Shown here in pieces: positions 1 through 11,017 of a stretch of DNA of 61,441 nt; the stretch's first letter is position 1; every line of letters begins with the position of its first letter. A program made the position numbers and the translations under genes. Origin of the DNA: Prochlorococcus sp. AG-355-P18 (GTDB taxonomy: Bacteria; Cyanobacteriota; Cyanobacteriia; PCC-6307; Cyanobiaceae); contig QCER01000011.1 in NCBI GenBank assembly GCA_003280515.1, positions 1 to 61,441 on the forward strand, in the 5' to 3' direction. The notes beneath the pieces were generated by a model. The model ran no database searches. It had not been told where the DNA came from and was given only the letters and a program-made list of their open reading frames with translations.

Positions 1-942
1 ATTCCTGAAGTAGGTAAAAAAATAAGGGTAACAGTACCTTCCACAACTGCCAACTTAGGGCCTGGATTTGATTGCCTTGGAGCAGCATTAGATTTATATA
101 ATGAGTTTATATTTACAAGAATTGAAGGTGGTGGAGATAGATTTGATTTAATAATGGAAAGTACAGATGGTAATCACTTAAGAGGAGGACCTGAAAACTT
201 AGTTTTTAGAGCAGCTCAGAAAGTTTGGGAGAGCGCAAATATGGATCCTTTTGCCCTTGAAGCAAGAGTTAAGTTGGCAGTGCCGCCTGCACGCGGACTT
301 GGGAGTAGTGCTACAGCAATAGTTGCTGGACTAATCGGAGCAAATGCAATAATGAACTCTCCATTGTCTAGGGAAAAACTTCTTGAACTTGCTATTGATA
401 TAGAAGGTCATCCTGATAATGTAGTCCCCTCTCTTATAGGTGGGCTTTGTTTGACAGCCAGGTCTTCTTCTCAAAGATGGAGAATTATAAGATGTGATTG
501 GCACGATTCCATTAAAGCTGTTGCAGCAATACCTGCTATTCGTCTAAGTACAAGTGAAGCAAGAAAGGTTATGCCCAAGAATATACCTATATCTGATGCA
601 GTGACAAATATGGGGGCACTTACTTTGTTACTAAATGGCCTAAAAGCAGGAAATGAGGAACTGATAAAGGAGGGTATGTTTGATAAGCTACATGAACCCT
701 ACAGATGGAAACTTATTAAAGGTGGACTAGAAGTCAAAGATGCTGCACTAAATGCTGGTGCTCTAGGATGCGCAATTAGTGGGGCTGGACCAAGTATCTT
801 AGCTTTATGTAAAAAAGAAAATGGTAAAATCGTCAGTCAAGCCATGGTTAAAGCATGGGAGAAGGTAGGTGTAGCTAGCAGAGCGCCATTCTTAAATCTT
901 CAAACAACAGGTAGCCAATTTAGTACTATTTCGGGTAAGTAG
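1..942 (+). CDS. thrB: Homoserine kinase (5' end cut by window edge)
   Basis: This GHMP-family kinase phosphorylates homoserine to O-phosphohomoserine in threonine biosynthesis. The frame is open from base 1 and reads IPEVGKKIRVTVPSTTANLGPGFDCLG, so probably only the first two or three codons are missing. The glycine/serine-rich ATP loop PPARGLGSSATAIVAG lies at about 283-330, and the C-terminal GHMP motif GCAISGAGPSILAL is also present. Downstream are a 79-bp gap and ndhD on the same strand. Family assignment is firm; only the true start lies outside the window. Confidence 0.95.
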   Translation: MPEVGKKIRVTVPSTTANLGPGFDCLGAALDLYNEFIFTRIEGGGDRFDLIMESTDGNHLRGGPENLVFRAAQKVWESANMDPFALEARVKLAVPPARGLGSSATAIVAGLIGANAIMNSPLSREKLLELAIDIEGHPDNVVPSLIGGLCLTARSSSQRWRIIRCDWHDSIKAVAAIPAIRLSTSEARKVMPKNIPISDAVTNMGALTLLLNGLKAGNEELIKEGMFDKLHEPYRWKLIKGGLEVKDAALNAGALGCAISGAGPSILALCKKENGKIVSQAMVKAWEKVGVASRAPFLNLQTTGSQFSTISGK

Positions 943-1021
943 TTTTACTTAGGCATTTTTAATGTTATAGTCTCAAGCTAGTACAACTTCAACTAGAATA
1001 AAAAAATTATTCATTCCATAA

Positions 1022-2563
1022 ATGAATTTAGAATCTTTTCCGTGGTTATCATCTATTGTTTTACTACCTTTAATTGGGGCATTAATAATGCCTTTCTTAA
1101 GTTCTAAGGAAGGAGAAGATAATACGCTCCCTAGAAATATCTCATTAAGTTTTTTGTTCATAGATTTTTTATTAATAGTCAGCGTCCTTTTTCAAAAATT
1201 CAATACTTCAGATAGCTCTTTGCAACTAGTAGAAAGAGCTTCTTGGTTACCCTCAATAGGCTTAGAGTGGTCTCTTGGGGTAGATGGATTATCTGCTCCT
1301 TTAGTAGCTCTGAGTGGGTTAATTACATTTTTATCAGCTGCCGCAAGTTGGAAAATTAAGAAAAAGTCTAATCTATATTTTGCTCTTTTATTAGTCCAAG
1401 CATCAGCGCAGGCATTAGTATTCCTTTCTCAAGATTTCCTATTATTTTTCTTAGCATGGGAACTTGAATTGGTTCCGGTATATCTTCTTATTGCAATTTG
1501 GGGAGGTAAAAAGAAATTATATGCAGCAACTAAATTTATTCTTTATACAGCTTTAGCTTCTTTATTAATACTCATAAGTGGGTTAGCACTCGCCTTGAGT
1601 GGTGATACCTTTACTCTAAATATTACCGATTTAACCAATAAAAATGTAACAGGCAACCTAGCCTTGTTATCTTATTTAGGATTTTTAATTGGTTTTGGAG
1701 TAAAACTTCCAATTTTTCCATTACACACTTGGTTACCAGATGCTCATGGAGAAGCTAATGCACCAGTTTCAATGTTACTCGCTGGAATACTTTTAAAAAT
1801 GGGAGGTTACGCTCTCTTGAGATTTAATGTTCAAATATTACCTGAAGTACATCTTCAAATTGCACCTGCGCTAATTATTCTTGGAATCATTAATATAATA
1901 TATGGAGCTCTTAATGCATTCGCCCAAGATAATGTTAAGAGGAGAATTGCATGTAGCTCTGTGAGTCATATGGGTTTTGTTTTATTAGGAATTGGAGCAG
2001 TAGATGCATTAGGTATAAGTGGAGCAATGCTCCAAATGATAAGCCACGGACTTATCGCTGCAGCTATGTTTTTTGTTACGGGCTCATTCTATGAAAGAAC
2101 AAATACTCTCTCGATACCAAATATGGGCGGTTTGGCAAAGGTGTTGCCAATAACTTTTGCTTTTTTCTTAGCAAGTTCTTTAGCTTCTCTAGCACTACCT
2201 GGGATGAGCGGATTTATAAGTGAAATAACTGTATTTTTAGGAATCACTAGTCAAGAAGGCTTCAGCTCTGTTTTTAGATCGATAACGATTCTTATTGCAG
2301 CTATAGGTTTAGTTCTGACTCCAATATATCTATTGTCAATGTGTAGAAGAGTATTCTTTGGCCCTAGAATCCCTGCACTAGCCACAGTTAAAGAGATGAA
2401 TGGTAGAGAATTGACGATTGGGTTCAGCTTATTGTTGCCTACTTTAGTGATAGGTTTTTGGCCAAAAATTGCGATAAATTTATACGAATCTTCAACGAAT
2501 GCTCTCAGTCAGCAGCTTACTCTAGCTAAGTTAGTTGGATTAATACCAACTTTAGTTAATTAG
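1022..2563 (+). CDS. ndhD: NAD(P)H-quinone oxidoreductase subunit 4 (NdhD)
   Basis: Proton-pumping antiporter-like membrane subunit of the thylakoid NDH-1 complex, used in cyclic electron flow and respiration. The 513-residue protein is almost entirely hydrophobic helices. It shows the conserved glutamates of the [11 protein letters not shown] segment (about residues 146-156) and the [15 protein letters not shown] signature (about 235-249) of Complex I subunit 4. Length fits the family. The ATG at 1022 gives an N-terminus ready for membrane insertion. Which NDH-1 form it serves (respiratory or CO2-uptake type) cannot be read from this locus; with alpha-carboxysomes the respiratory/cyclic type is more likely. 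Confidence 0.95.
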   Translation: MNLESFPWLSSIVLLPLIGALIMPFLSSKEGEDNTLPRNISLSFLFIDFLLIVSVLFQKFNTSDSSLQLVERASWLPSIGLEWSLGVDGLSAPLVALSGLITFLSAAASWKIKKKSNLYFALLLVQASAQALVFLSQDFLLFFLAWELELVPVYLLIAIWGGKKKLYAATKFILYTALASLLILISGLALALSGDTFTLNITDLTNKNVTGNLALLSYLGFLIGFGVKLPIFPLHTWLPDAHGEANAPVSMLLAGILLKMGGYALLRFNVQILPEVHLQIAPALIILGIINIIYGALNAFAQDNVKRRIACSSVSHMGFVLLGIGAVDALGISGAMLQMISHGLIAAAMFFVTGSFYERTNTLSIPNMGGLAKVLPITFAFFLASSLASLALPGMSGFISEITVFLGITSQEGFSSVFRSITILIAAIGLVLTPIYLLSMCRRVFFGPRIPALATVKEMNGRELTIGFSLLLPTLVIGFWPKIAINLYESSTNALSQQLTLAKLVGLIPTLVN

Positions 2564-2576
2564 ATTACTTTAATAA

Positions 2577-4664
2577 ATGGATACCTCAATTTTTAAATAT
2601 GGAGAATTACCAGAATTTAAAAAATTTACTCCTGAAACCATAAGTAAACAGTTCCCAGTAGTACTACAAAAGATAGCTGAAGATTTTAAAAACATAGAGA
2701 AAAATTTATCTAACTATTTGATTCACAATGATTTAAATTGGGATAATGTAATAAATCCTTTAAATGAAGTTAATGAAATTCTTAGATGGAGTTGGGGAGT
2801 AATAAGCCACCTAAATGCAGTTAATAATTCTAAAAGTCTTAGAGATATATATTCAAAATTTCTTCCAGAGATTATTAGCTTGAGTAACAAATTCGGACAA
2901 AGTAAAATAATTTATAATTCTTTAGTCAAGCTTAAAGAGACAAATGACTTTGATCAAACCAAAAATAGAATTTTAGATAAAGAGATTCTTGAAATGCAAC
3001 ATAGAGGTATTTCACTACAAAAAAATGATCAAGAAGAATTCAACAACATTTCAGAAAAGCTTGGAAAGCTATCAACAGACTTCAGCAACAATGTTCTTGA
3101 TGCTACTAATAAATGGTGTTTAATATTAAATAAAAAATCTGAAGTCGATGGTCTTCCTGAACGAGTACTTGAATTAATGGCAATTGCTGCAAATAACCAC
3201 TTAAAAAAAGATAAAGAAGTTGATATCAAAAATGGTCCTTGGAAATTAAGTCTGGACATTCCAACTTATACTTCATTTATGACATATGCTACCAACCGTA
3301 ACCTCAGAGAGAAACTATATAAGGCATTCGTTGGTAGGGCGTCTCAAGGAGAAAAAAATAATACTCAAATAATTGAAGAGATACTATACCTTAGGACTAA
3401 ACAGGCTAATCTTCTCGGTTATAAAAGTTGGGCAGAACTTAGTTTGTCAACGAAAATGGCGAAAGAAATTAAAAATGTTGAAGAACTTTTAGAAGAATTG
3501 AGAGAACCAGCATTCAAAACCGCAAAAATTGAATTAGAAACGCTTGATAAGTTTTCTAAGGCTAATGGATTTTCAAAATCACAGAATATCGAACCATGGG
3601 ATATTAGTTATTGGTCCGAACTTCTTAGAAAGGAAAAGCTAAATTTGGATCAAGAGTCTTTGAGACCTTGGTTCCCACTTAATGATGTTTTGAAAGGTTT
3701 ATTTAAATTAAGTGAAAAGCTTTTTGAAATTAAAGTAGTCGAGGCGACTGATGAGGCACCACGGTGGAATGATGACGTTTTATTCTTTAAGATCCTCAAT
3801 AAAGAAGATAACAAAATAGCATCATTTTACCTCGATCCATATTCAAGGCCTGAATCAAAGAGGGGAGGGGCTTGGATGGATGAATGTTTGAATAAAAATA
3901 ATGTTGGCAAAAAGACCCTCCCTGTAGCTTATCTCGTTTGTAATCAGACTCCACCATCAAAAGATAAACCTAGTTTGATGAGTTTTGAAGAAGTTCAAAC
4001 ACTGTTTCATGAATTTGGTCATGGTCTTCAACACATGCTTACTACTGTAAATCTTCCTCAAGCGGCTGGCATCAACAACGTTGAATGGGATGCAGTCGAA
4101 CTTCCAAGTCAATTTATGGAAAACTGGTGTTTCCATAAAAATACACTTATGAACATTGCTAAGCACTACAAAACAGGAGAAAAATTATCCGATGAGAATT
4201 TCAAGAAGCTCCTAAAGAATAGAACTTTTAATTGTGGTATGGCTACTCTTAGACAACTACATTTTGCAATTACAGACCTCAGATTGCACAGTAATATTGA
4301 TAAGAACGAAGGTAAAAAAGCAGATGAAATAAGAAGAGAAATTGCAAAACAAACTACTGTTTTTGAACCAATTCCAGAAGATCAATTTCTTTGTTGTTTT
4401 AGTCATATATTTGCAGGAGGATATTCTGCAGGATATTACTCCTATAAATGGGCTGAAGTTCTAAGTGCTGATGCATTTTCAATGTTTGAAGAAGCTGATC
4501 TAGAAAACTCTGAAGATTTAAAGTTAATAGGGAAAAAATTCAAAGATACAATACTCAGCTTAGGTGGGAGCTTACCTGCCTTAGACATATTCAAACTGTT
4601 CAGAGGAAGAGAGCCACAAACAGATTCCTTAATAAGACACTTAGGCTTATCTGAGGCTACATAA
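2577..4664 (+). CDS. prlC: M3 family oligopeptidase (oligopeptidase A / PrlC-like)
   Basis: Cytosolic zinc metallopeptidase of the thimet oligopeptidase family that degrades short peptides, including signal-peptide fragments. The 695-residue length is typical. The zinc site is HEFGH at residues 478-482, and the third ligand is in VELPSQFMENW at about Glu508, matching the M3 spacing. A C-terminal FAGGYSAGYYSYKWAE block is the substrate-binding Gly/Tyr loop typical of the family. It starts 13 bp after ndhD and its last 8 bp overlap the convergent hydrolase gene. No signal peptide is seen. The symbol is by analogy to E. coli. Confidence 0.93.
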   Translation: MDTSIFKYGELPEFKKFTPETISKQFPVVLQKIAEDFKNIEKNLSNYLIHNDLNWDNVINPLNEVNEILRWSWGVISHLNAVNNSKSLRDIYSKFLPEIISLSNKFGQSKIIYNSLVKLKETNDFDQTKNRILDKEILEMQHRGISLQKNDQEEFNNISEKLGKLSTDFSNNVLDATNKWCLILNKKSEVDGLPERVLELMAIAANNHLKKDKEVDIKNGPWKLSLDIPTYTSFMTYATNRNLREKLYKAFVGRASQGEKNNTQIIEEILYLRTKQANLLGYKSWAELSLSTKMAKEIKNVEELLEELREPAFKTAKIELETLDKFSKANGFSKSQNIEPWDISYWSELLRKEKLNLDQESLRPWFPLNDVLKGLFKLSEKLFEIKVVEATDEAPRWNDDVLFFKILNKEDNKIASFYLDPYSRPESKRGGAWMDECLNKNNVGKKTLPVAYLVCNQTPPSKDKPSLMSFEEVQTLFHEFGHGLQHMLTTVNLPQAAGINNVEWDAVELPSQFMENWCFHKNTLMNIAKHYKTGEKLSDENFKKLLKNRTFNCGMATLRQLHFAITDLRLHSNIDKNEGKKADEIRREIAKQTTVFEPIPEDQFLCCFSHIFAGGYSAGYYSYKWAEVLSADAFSMFEEADLENSEDLKLIGKKFKDTILSLGGSLPALDIFKLFRGREPQTDSLIRHLGLSEAT

Positions 4665-5268
4665 TAATTTCATCGATTATTTTATCCACCGCAGATTTAT
4701 TTCTTAAAAGATTTCTATGTTTAAATACTTTTACTGATATTTTTTTTCCAAAATTTAAATTTGTCCACCAGCTAGGTAAAACCATCAAATCCCAATAAGT
4801 AAAGAAATTTATACACTCAATATCGTCAAGAAAAAAATCATTATTCGCGAGTCCTCTCAAAAACTTACTATTTATTTTCATTTCTGATATACCTTTAAAA
4901 GGGTATTTAGGTATTAATTGAGCCATCAAAGTTCCTTTGTGAGGAGACCCTATAGATATTAATCTTCTTGTTCTTTTATATCCATTAAATTTTTGAAGCC
5001 AGTGCCTACCAATTATTCCTCCCATAGAAAATCCCAAAATATCTATTTCTTTTTTTAAACCGTATTTCTCTAAAATTAATTCATTTAATTTATTAGTCAA
5101 ATCAAGTATTGATGTCATTCCATATGAATGCTCAAGAGTTGGGGCAAAATATTCAATGCCAATATCATCAAGTTTAGGGGTAATTGCAGAAAAAATACTT
5201 GAAGTATTCCAAAGACCATGAATCAATATGATAGGGTTTCTTCTTTCCAATACTTTAATTATTTTCAA
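4657..5268 (-). CDS. Small alpha/beta-hydrolase (lipase/PGAP1-like)
   Basis: Predicted serine esterase or lipase of the alpha/beta-hydrolase fold. It has the oxyanion-hole motif IILIHGLW near residues 13-20 and the nucleophile elbow GFSMGG with Ser81, as in bacterial triacylglycerol lipases. The acid/histidine pair is not obvious; HRN near residue 183 is one candidate. The substrate is unknown. It starts at TTG (5268) inside the end of folB, overlapping it by 14 bp, which suggests translational coupling. Another TTG at 5250 is possible. The 203-residue length is short for a lipase, so it is probably a minimal intracellular member. Confidence 0.75.
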   Translation of the reverse strand: MKIIKVLERRNPIILIHGLWNTSSIFSAITPKLDDIGIEYFAPTLEHSYGMTSILDLTNKLNELILEKYGLKKEIDILGFSMGGIIGRHWLQKFNGYKRTRRLISIGSPHKGTLMAQLIPKYPFKGISEMKINSKFLRGLANNDFFLDDIECINFFTYWDLMVLPSWWTNLNFGKKISVKVFKHRNLLRNKSAVDKIIDEIIM

Positions 5269-5617
5269 GAATTCTTACTATTGACACCTTTCCATCGAAA
5301 CCTGTGATTGGAGGGTTGCATTTTGTCAAAATAATTTTAATTTTAGAAATCTTAAATTCCTGATCAATGATTTCTAAAACCGCATTGGAATATTTTTCGA
5401 TTGTATAACAATATATTTTCTTTGATTGATCTTTTAAAATTTGAACTAATTTTGAATAGTCAACTGTTTTTTTTATATCATCATTTATTGTACATTTTTC
5501 AAAATCAGCCCACAAAAATATATCTAAAATAAATAGTTGTCCTAATTCCCTTTCTTCATCAAGTACGCCAACCCTAGCCCAAAGTTTAATATTCTCAATT
5601 TTTAAAAAAGTTTCCAT
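5255..5617 (-). CDS. folB: Dihydroneopterin aldolase
   Basis: Folate biosynthesis enzyme converting 7,8-dihydroneopterin to 6-hydroxymethyl-dihydropterin and glycolaldehyde. The 120-residue T-fold protein has the family hallmarks: an N-terminal IKLWARVGVLDEERELGQ segment, a VDYSKLV motif, and the C-terminal TKCNPPITGFDG motif, whose lysine is the catalytic position in FolB. It lies 11 bp downstream of proA on the same strand and overlaps the hydrolase gene behind it. FolE (58.0-58.7 kb) and a PTPS-family protein (21.4 kb) are the other pterin enzymes in this window. Confidence 0.93.
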   Translation of the reverse strand: METFLKIENIKLWARVGVLDEERELGQLFILDIFLWADFEKCTINDDIKKTVDYSKLVQILKDQSKKIYCYTIEKYSNAVLEIIDQEFKISKIKIILTKCNPPITGFDGKVSIVRILENN

Positions 5618-5628
5618 CTTTAAAAGTT

Positions 5629-6939
5629 TTAAAGATCTTTATGTGTATAGATAGCCTTTCCTGATGAAAAAGCATCAACTATATTCCCATCACCCTTTAG
5701 GAAATATTTATAGGTTACCAAACCCTCTAGACCTACAGGTCCCCTTGGTGGAAGAGCTTGAGTAGATATACCAACTTCAGCTCCGAATCCATATCTAAAA
5801 CCATCTGCAAACCTAGTAGAGCAATTATGAAAAACACCTGCACTATCAACTACATTCATAAATTTATTGGCAGTATGTGAATTTTCAGTAATTATTCCAT
5901 CTGTATGTTTTGAACTATAATTTTGAATATGTGTGATTGCCTCCTCGAGATCATCAACAATTTTTATCGATAAAATCAAATCCAAATATTCAGTTTTCCA
6001 ATCTTCTAGACTAGCCTCATACTTTAACCCTAATTCAACTGATCTCTTATCTCCAATTAATTTAACATCATTAGAATTAAATAGAGGGATGGCCTTTTCT
6101 AAAAAAGCTGGTGCGATATCTTTATGGATTAATAAAGTTTCGATAGCATTACATGCTGCAGGATATTGAATTTTGCTGTCCAAAGCGACTGATAAAGCCA
6201 TCTCTAGATTTGCCTCAATATCTATAAACAAATGACAAATTCCATCAGCATGGCCTAACACAGGAATTCTTGTATTCTCCTGAATAAATTTAACTAATTC
6301 ATTACTTCCTCTTGGAATTATTAAATTAATAAATTTCTCAAGATTTAACATCGCCATGCTATCTTTTCTGCTTGTTAGTAAACATATTGCATTTTTATCA
6401 AGACCTGATTCATTTAAACCTTCTTGCAATGCCTTTACTATTGCTGTATTTGTTAAATTAGCTTCACTACCACCTTTTAGTATTACTCCATTACCTGATC
6501 TTATTGCTAATGAACTAATCTGCATCACGGCATCTGGCCTCGATTCAAAAATAACCCCCAAGACTCCGATTGGCACAGTTTTTCTTTCTAAGATCAATCC
6601 CTTTGAAAGCTCTCTTTTAATTTGAACTTGATTTACAGGATCAGTTAAGTCTCCAACTTTTCTTACTCCTTCAATTCCTGAATTTAATTTTGATTTTGAT
6701 AATTTTAATCTAGAAAGTAAAGCCTTAGAAATACCCTTTTTTTGTGCACTTGAATAATCCGCATTATTAGCATCTAATATTTCATTAGAATTTTTTTCTA
6801 GATAATCAGCCATAAAATTTAAGGCTTTAATTCGATTTTGATTTTCAGTCTGACTTATTTCTATTGATGCCGAATGAACTTTATTAGCTTTTTCTAAAAG
6901 ATCATTACCTGGTTGTGGAACTTCAAAGATATTAGCCAT
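5629..6939 (-). CDS. proA: Gamma-glutamyl phosphate reductase
   Basis: NADPH-dependent reductase of the aldehyde dehydrogenase superfamily making glutamate-5-semialdehyde for proline synthesis. The 436-residue protein carries the family signature VPIGVLGVIFESRPDA at about 122-137 and the catalytic cysteine in YPAACNAIET (Cys263). The C-terminal block HNCSTRFADGFRYGFGAEVG is also characteristic. It heads the minus-strand cluster proA-folB-hydrolase. Start is ATG at 6939. The proline context is not shared by the neighbours; clustering probably reflects genome compaction. Confidence 0.97.
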   Translation of the reverse strand: MANIFEVPQPGNDLLEKANKVHSASIEISQTENQNRIKALNFMADYLEKNSNEILDANNADYSSAQKKGISKALLSRLKLSKSKLNSGIEGVRKVGDLTDPVNQVQIKRELSKGLILERKTVPIGVLGVIFESRPDAVMQISSLAIRSGNGVILKGGSEANLTNTAIVKALQEGLNESGLDKNAICLLTSRKDSMAMLNLEKFINLIIPRGSNELVKFIQENTRIPVLGHADGICHLFIDIEANLEMALSVALDSKIQYPAACNAIETLLIHKDIAPAFLEKAIPLFNSNDVKLIGDKRSVELGLKYEASLEDWKTEYLDLILSIKIVDDLEEAITHIQNYSSKHTDGIITENSHTANKFMNVVDSAGVFHNCSTRFADGFRYGFGAEVGISTQALPPRGPVGLEGLVTYKYFLKGDGNIVDAFSSGKAIYTHKDL

Positions 6940-7005
6940 AATATTTTTTAATTAATTTAATAATAATTCAAATTAAAGATTCTTTAAAGTAATTTTCTTT
7001 CTAAA

Positions 7006-10000
7006 TTAATATCTAAAAAATAACTGAACTTGACTTTTCCAATCCCCATTGGAATCATAAGAACCTAATAATTCTAAGTTTGGATTTGCCTGAAAAGTCA
7101 AAATTCCTAAAGGTGATATATCATCTCTACCTGGAACGGTTTGAAAGGCAAAATTTATCGCATCAGTAATATCAAGCCCTATTTCAGCTATCCAAGCTTG
7201 AGAAGAAAATTCCTCATTAGAAGATGATTGATCATCATTTTCTATATCTAAATTTTCATTGGAAAAAATATTATTTAATGAATCATTATTTTCTATTAAC
7301 GCTGGATATAAAGAAAACTGAAATCTTTCACTAAATGCATCAGCATTATTAAGTTGAGAAATAAATGCTCTATTTATTAAATTTGCAGAGTTACCTCCAA
7401 TTAAACCAATTATTTGTGATCTGTTATAACTTGGCGTACTCCTTAATTGGATTCTTCTATTTTCATCAGCGAAAGATAATTGATCTAAAAATCCTTCATA
7501 AGATGCTTCAATTTTGATAAGCCTAGTATTACCAATTCCAAATGCACCATAACCGCTTGAACTAGCGTCGACAGCAACATCACCTGATACATTTAAATCC
7601 TGATTGTTTTCACTTATAGGTATTATAGAATCTGGAACTTTACTGACTAAAGAAAAATTTATAAAAGGAACCACTCCGCTTCTTGATGCAAATAAAATAT
7701 AATTGTCTTTATTTTTATTAAGTTTAAACGGGGTAGTATATAGATTTGCTCTTCCTTTCTTAAGGTAAATAAGACCCCTAGCATTTAAATCTTTTCCTAC
7801 CTCACCATTTATAGTAAGGTCTAATTTGGTATCTAAATAAGCTTGAACTATCTCTGAATATTGAAGTTTAAATTCTGGTCCAAGTTTTAATTTAAGATTA
7901 TTAAAACTCAAATTATCTAAATAATTAGGCAAAGTTTCTCCTAAAAGAACTGAATTCAAAATTGTTTCATTTGATATTATTTCAATATTTTTTTTATTAT
8001 TCCAATAGAGTTCTGGCCAATCTTTTTTATCCTCTTTTCGTATGAGATTATTTTCTTTTTTGATATTTTGATTAGTGCTACTAAAATTAATAAATCCATT
8101 ATTAAAGGATAGAGAGCCCCCCAAAACAGGACTTTCAAATGATCCACTTAAATCGATATCTGAATCTATTAAGAAATTAAAATTATTTTTTTCTAAAGTA
8201 AATCTATTTGTTTTCAAATTAATTTTTGCCTTGTCGGAATTATTATTTCTATAAAAAGGCAAAGACCCTTTAATAAAAATTTCCCCAGAATCTTCAGCCT
8301 TCGCTTTTAGATTATTGATTTCTAAAGAATCAAAATCAAAAATTATTATGCTATTAATATCTTTTATTTTATTATAAAAAAAATCAATTTCAGAATCGTT
8401 AATTACGATAAACCCATTTAATATTGGTTTATTTAAGGTACCTTTTAGAATCATTCTTAGATTCACATCACCTTCTTTAAAAGTAAAGTATTCAGCAGCA
8501 AAAATATCTATTAACTCAACAAATTTTCCATTACCAATCAATCTTAGATATAAGTTATCTGATTTATTTATAGGTATTGAGCCTTCAATATTAATTGGGA
8601 TTTCAGAATCATTTATTAGAATGGAAAAATTAATATCAAAAATAGAGCTATCAAATTCAACTAGTCCTTTATCAAATATTATTGTGTTGTTTTTAATTGA
8701 TGAATTATTGGAAGAAATTTCACTAAAGAAAGATTTTGTATCAATATCATAAAATAAATTTATATCTAACCCTCCAAGAAAATCTCTTGGTTTATTTAAA
8801 AAGATATTTGCGGTACTTAATGGTAATTTATTAATTCTTAAAGAACCTTTACCCGTTAATAATCCGCCTTCCAAATCGATAGAAAATTTCTCTTTATTGT
8901 TCTTGTATTCATCTTTAGGTATATCAAGATAGCCATTTAATTTTGCATTCAATTTATAATTGACTGGTTTATCGCCCTTAATAGTAATTTTTCCATTGTA
9001 TCTACTTTTAAATTTATTTAAATATTTTTGTAAATTAAATTTGTCCTCTAGCACATTCCTATTTTCAATAAAGTTATCCATAAAATCGATCCTCTCTTTA
9101 AATGATTTATCGTAATTATTTATTTCCAAATCATCCAAAATATTCGATTTACTTATGGGAATAACTTTTTTATTATCAAAGTTAAAAATATCAACAGCGG
9201 TAAGAATAGTCCAACTAGTACTTACATTCGTGAATTCTGAATTAATAAAATTATTTTTTTTTGAATCATATTCGACTTCAATTACTCCTCCATCAATTGG
9301 ATAAAGTGAAGAATTTATATAAAAATAATTATTTTTGAAGCTAAAATCAAATAATGAATTTGCTAGATTAATATTCCTATATTTACCTAAACTCCAAGCA
9401 ATTCGCCCAACTAGCGATGACTGGTCTGACGAAATTGATCCTTGACCATTAATAATTCCATCAATTTTATCAAATTGATTTTTGTATAAAGATAATTCAA
9501 GTTCATCAAGAGGAAAATTATCCGCTCGCCACCTATAACTATCTTCCTCTTTGACAATACCTAAAGTCCCTTTATTTGAGTTAAAAACTCTTATAAAATT
9601 TGCATTATCTAGTTTAAGATCAGAATCAAACTTAATTGTAAGAAATGAAGGTATTGGAGAATATCTATTTTTCATATTTAGCAGAAATTCATTATTTACA
9701 TTTTTAATGTCTCCCTCCCATGTCTCTCTAATGCGGATACCTTTAAAGTGCGGATAATCAACATTAAAGTTTATAGAAATATCAGGATCCGTAATTTTTC
9801 CTTTTAATTCTCCCTTAGCAGTAATGAAACCCCTTATATCGTTTTTCCGGAAAATATTTAAATTAGATAATTGAGTTCTATTTATTTTGAAACTAGTATC
9901 TATATCACCAAAATTAATACCTCTTCTATCAAACCAGAAGGGAATATTTCCCGATAATTTAATATCTGGATTCAGGCTATTAATGTATCCAATACTTCCT

Positions 10001-10965
10001 ATAAGATTAATATCATTGGAACTTTTATTAAATGGTACATTAAGATTAAAATTAGAAGTCAAAGTTCCATAATTTAATTTTTCTGTATTACCAATTAAAT
10101 TATTATCTTTACAAAAAAAACTAGTTGAATCTGAATTTATATTCTCTGCTAAATCTTCTGGTTTTATTTTTAAATTAGTAAAAGAAAATCTGCCTTCACA
10201 AAATGTGCGCTTTGATGATTTATTAAATTTAAAATTAGATTTAAAGGTACCCTTTTTAAAGCTAATTTTTCTATTACCAATAATATATTCAGAATTATCA
10301 AGATCTACACCCTTAGAAAATAAATCCAGTTTTAAAAAGTCTTGATTTAATTTTGTATTAAATTTAAATTTTAAAAAACCCTTTTCATCAAAATTTGATT
10401 TTACATTTGCAATAATTTGTCTATTTCTTGACTTGTAAATAACATTACCTTTTACTTTGGTTTTTAATCCTGCATTATTAAACTTCAGATCTGAATATTT
10501 ATTTAAGTTAAAGTTCAACTCATACTTAGATTTTGATTTTTTTACAATTCGATCATCTTTATAAGACTCGTCCCTTTTAAAAAAATCTCTATCTATATTT
10601 ATGGCAGCTTCCTTAGGACTTATTTTTACAATCCATTTTTGTTTAAAAAAAGATCTAAAAGGCATAATGCCAAAATATACATTTTTGGCTGTAATTTCAG
10701 AATCTATATTGTTTTTATCATTAATTTTTGAATAACCCAAAGAAATACCTAAAAATCTAATCCCGACATAATCACCTAAATCAACATTTTTATCTAAAAG
10801 ATTCTCAATACTTTTTTCTAGTTCTAATTTCCTAGAAATATAAGTTTCTTTTAAAAAATTATTTAATAAAAAAGTGCCTAAAAAACCTAAAGGTAAAAGC
10901 ATCCCTACCAAAAGAATCTTAGTATTTAAATTTAGAGATCTAATTTTTTTCAAGTTAGAGCCCAA
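7006..10965 (-). CDS. tamB: TamB-like / DUF490 translocation and assembly module protein
   Basis: Very large (1319 residues) predicted envelope protein. One N-terminal membrane anchor (about residues 16-34) is followed by a long beta-rich body with many short strands, and the C-terminus is a DUF490/TamB domain rich in phrases such as SRSGVVPFINFSLVSKVPD and IGLIGGN. TamB-type proteins bridge the inner and outer membranes and take part in outer-membrane protein or lipid traffic. The start is TTG at 10965 or TTG at 10953; the first ATG lies inside the membrane helix and is unlikely. It is transcribed divergently from the Ycf51-like gene. Confidence 0.85.
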   Translation of the reverse strand: MGSNLKKIRSLNLNTKILLVGMLLPLGFLGTFLLNNFLKETYISRKLELEKSIENLLDKNVDLGDYVGIRFLGISLGYSKINDKNNIDSEITAKNVYFGIMPFRSFFKQKWIVKISPKEAAINIDRDFFKRDESYKDDRIVKKSKSKYELNFNLNKYSDLKFNNAGLKTKVKGNVIYKSRNRQIIANVKSNFDEKGFLKFKFNTKLNQDFLKLDLFSKGVDLDNSEYIIGNRKISFKKGTFKSNFKFNKSSKRTFCEGRFSFTNLKIKPEDLAENINSDSTSFFCKDNNLIGNTEKLNYGTLTSNFNLNVPFNKSSNDINLIGSIGYINSLNPDIKLSGNIPFWFDRRGINFGDIDTSFKINRTQLSNLNIFRKNDIRGFITAKGELKGKITDPDISINFNVDYPHFKGIRIRETWEGDIKNVNNEFLLNMKNRYSPIPSFLTIKFDSDLKLDNANFIRVFNSNKGTLGIVKEEDSYRWRADNFPLDELELSLYKNQFDKIDGIINGQGSISSDQSSLVGRIAWSLGKYRNINLANSLFDFSFKNNYFYINSSLYPIDGGVIEVEYDSKKNNFINSEFTNVSTSWTILTAVDIFNFDNKKVIPISKSNILDDLEINNYDKSFKERIDFMDNFIENRNVLEDKFNLQKYLNKFKSRYNGKITIKGDKPVNYKLNAKLNGYLDIPKDEYKNNKEKFSIDLEGGLLTGKGSLRINKLPLSTANIFLNKPRDFLGGLDINLFYDIDTKSFFSEISSNNSSIKNNTIIFDKGLVEFDSSIFDINFSILINDSEIPINIEGSIPINKSDNLYLRLIGNGKFVELIDIFAAEYFTFKEGDVNLRMILKGTLNKPILNGFIVINDSEIDFFYNKIKDINSIIIFDFDSLEINNLKAKAEDSGEIFIKGSLPFYRNNNSDKAKINLKTNRFTLEKNNFNFLIDSDIDLSGSFESPVLGGSLSFNNGFINFSSTNQNIKKENNLIRKEDKKDWPELYWNNKKNIEIISNETILNSVLLGETLPNYLDNLSFNNLKLKLGPEFKLQYSEIVQAYLDTKLDLTINGEVGKDLNARGLIYLKKGRANLYTTPFKLNKNKDNYILFASRSGVVPFINFSLVSKVPDSIIPISENNQDLNVSGDVAVDASSSGYGAFGIGNTRLIKIEASYEGFLDQLSFADENRRIQLRSTPSYNRSQIIGLIGGNSANLINRAFISQLNNADAFSERFQFSLYPALIENNDSLNNIFSNENLDIENDDQSSSNEEFSSQAWIAEIGLDITDAINFAFQTVPGRDDISPLGILTFQANPNLELLGSYDSNGDWKSQVQLFFRY

Positions 10966-11017
10966 AAATAGAGTAGGCTTACAAAATATAAGAAATTAAT
11001 CACGTCAAAGCCACTAA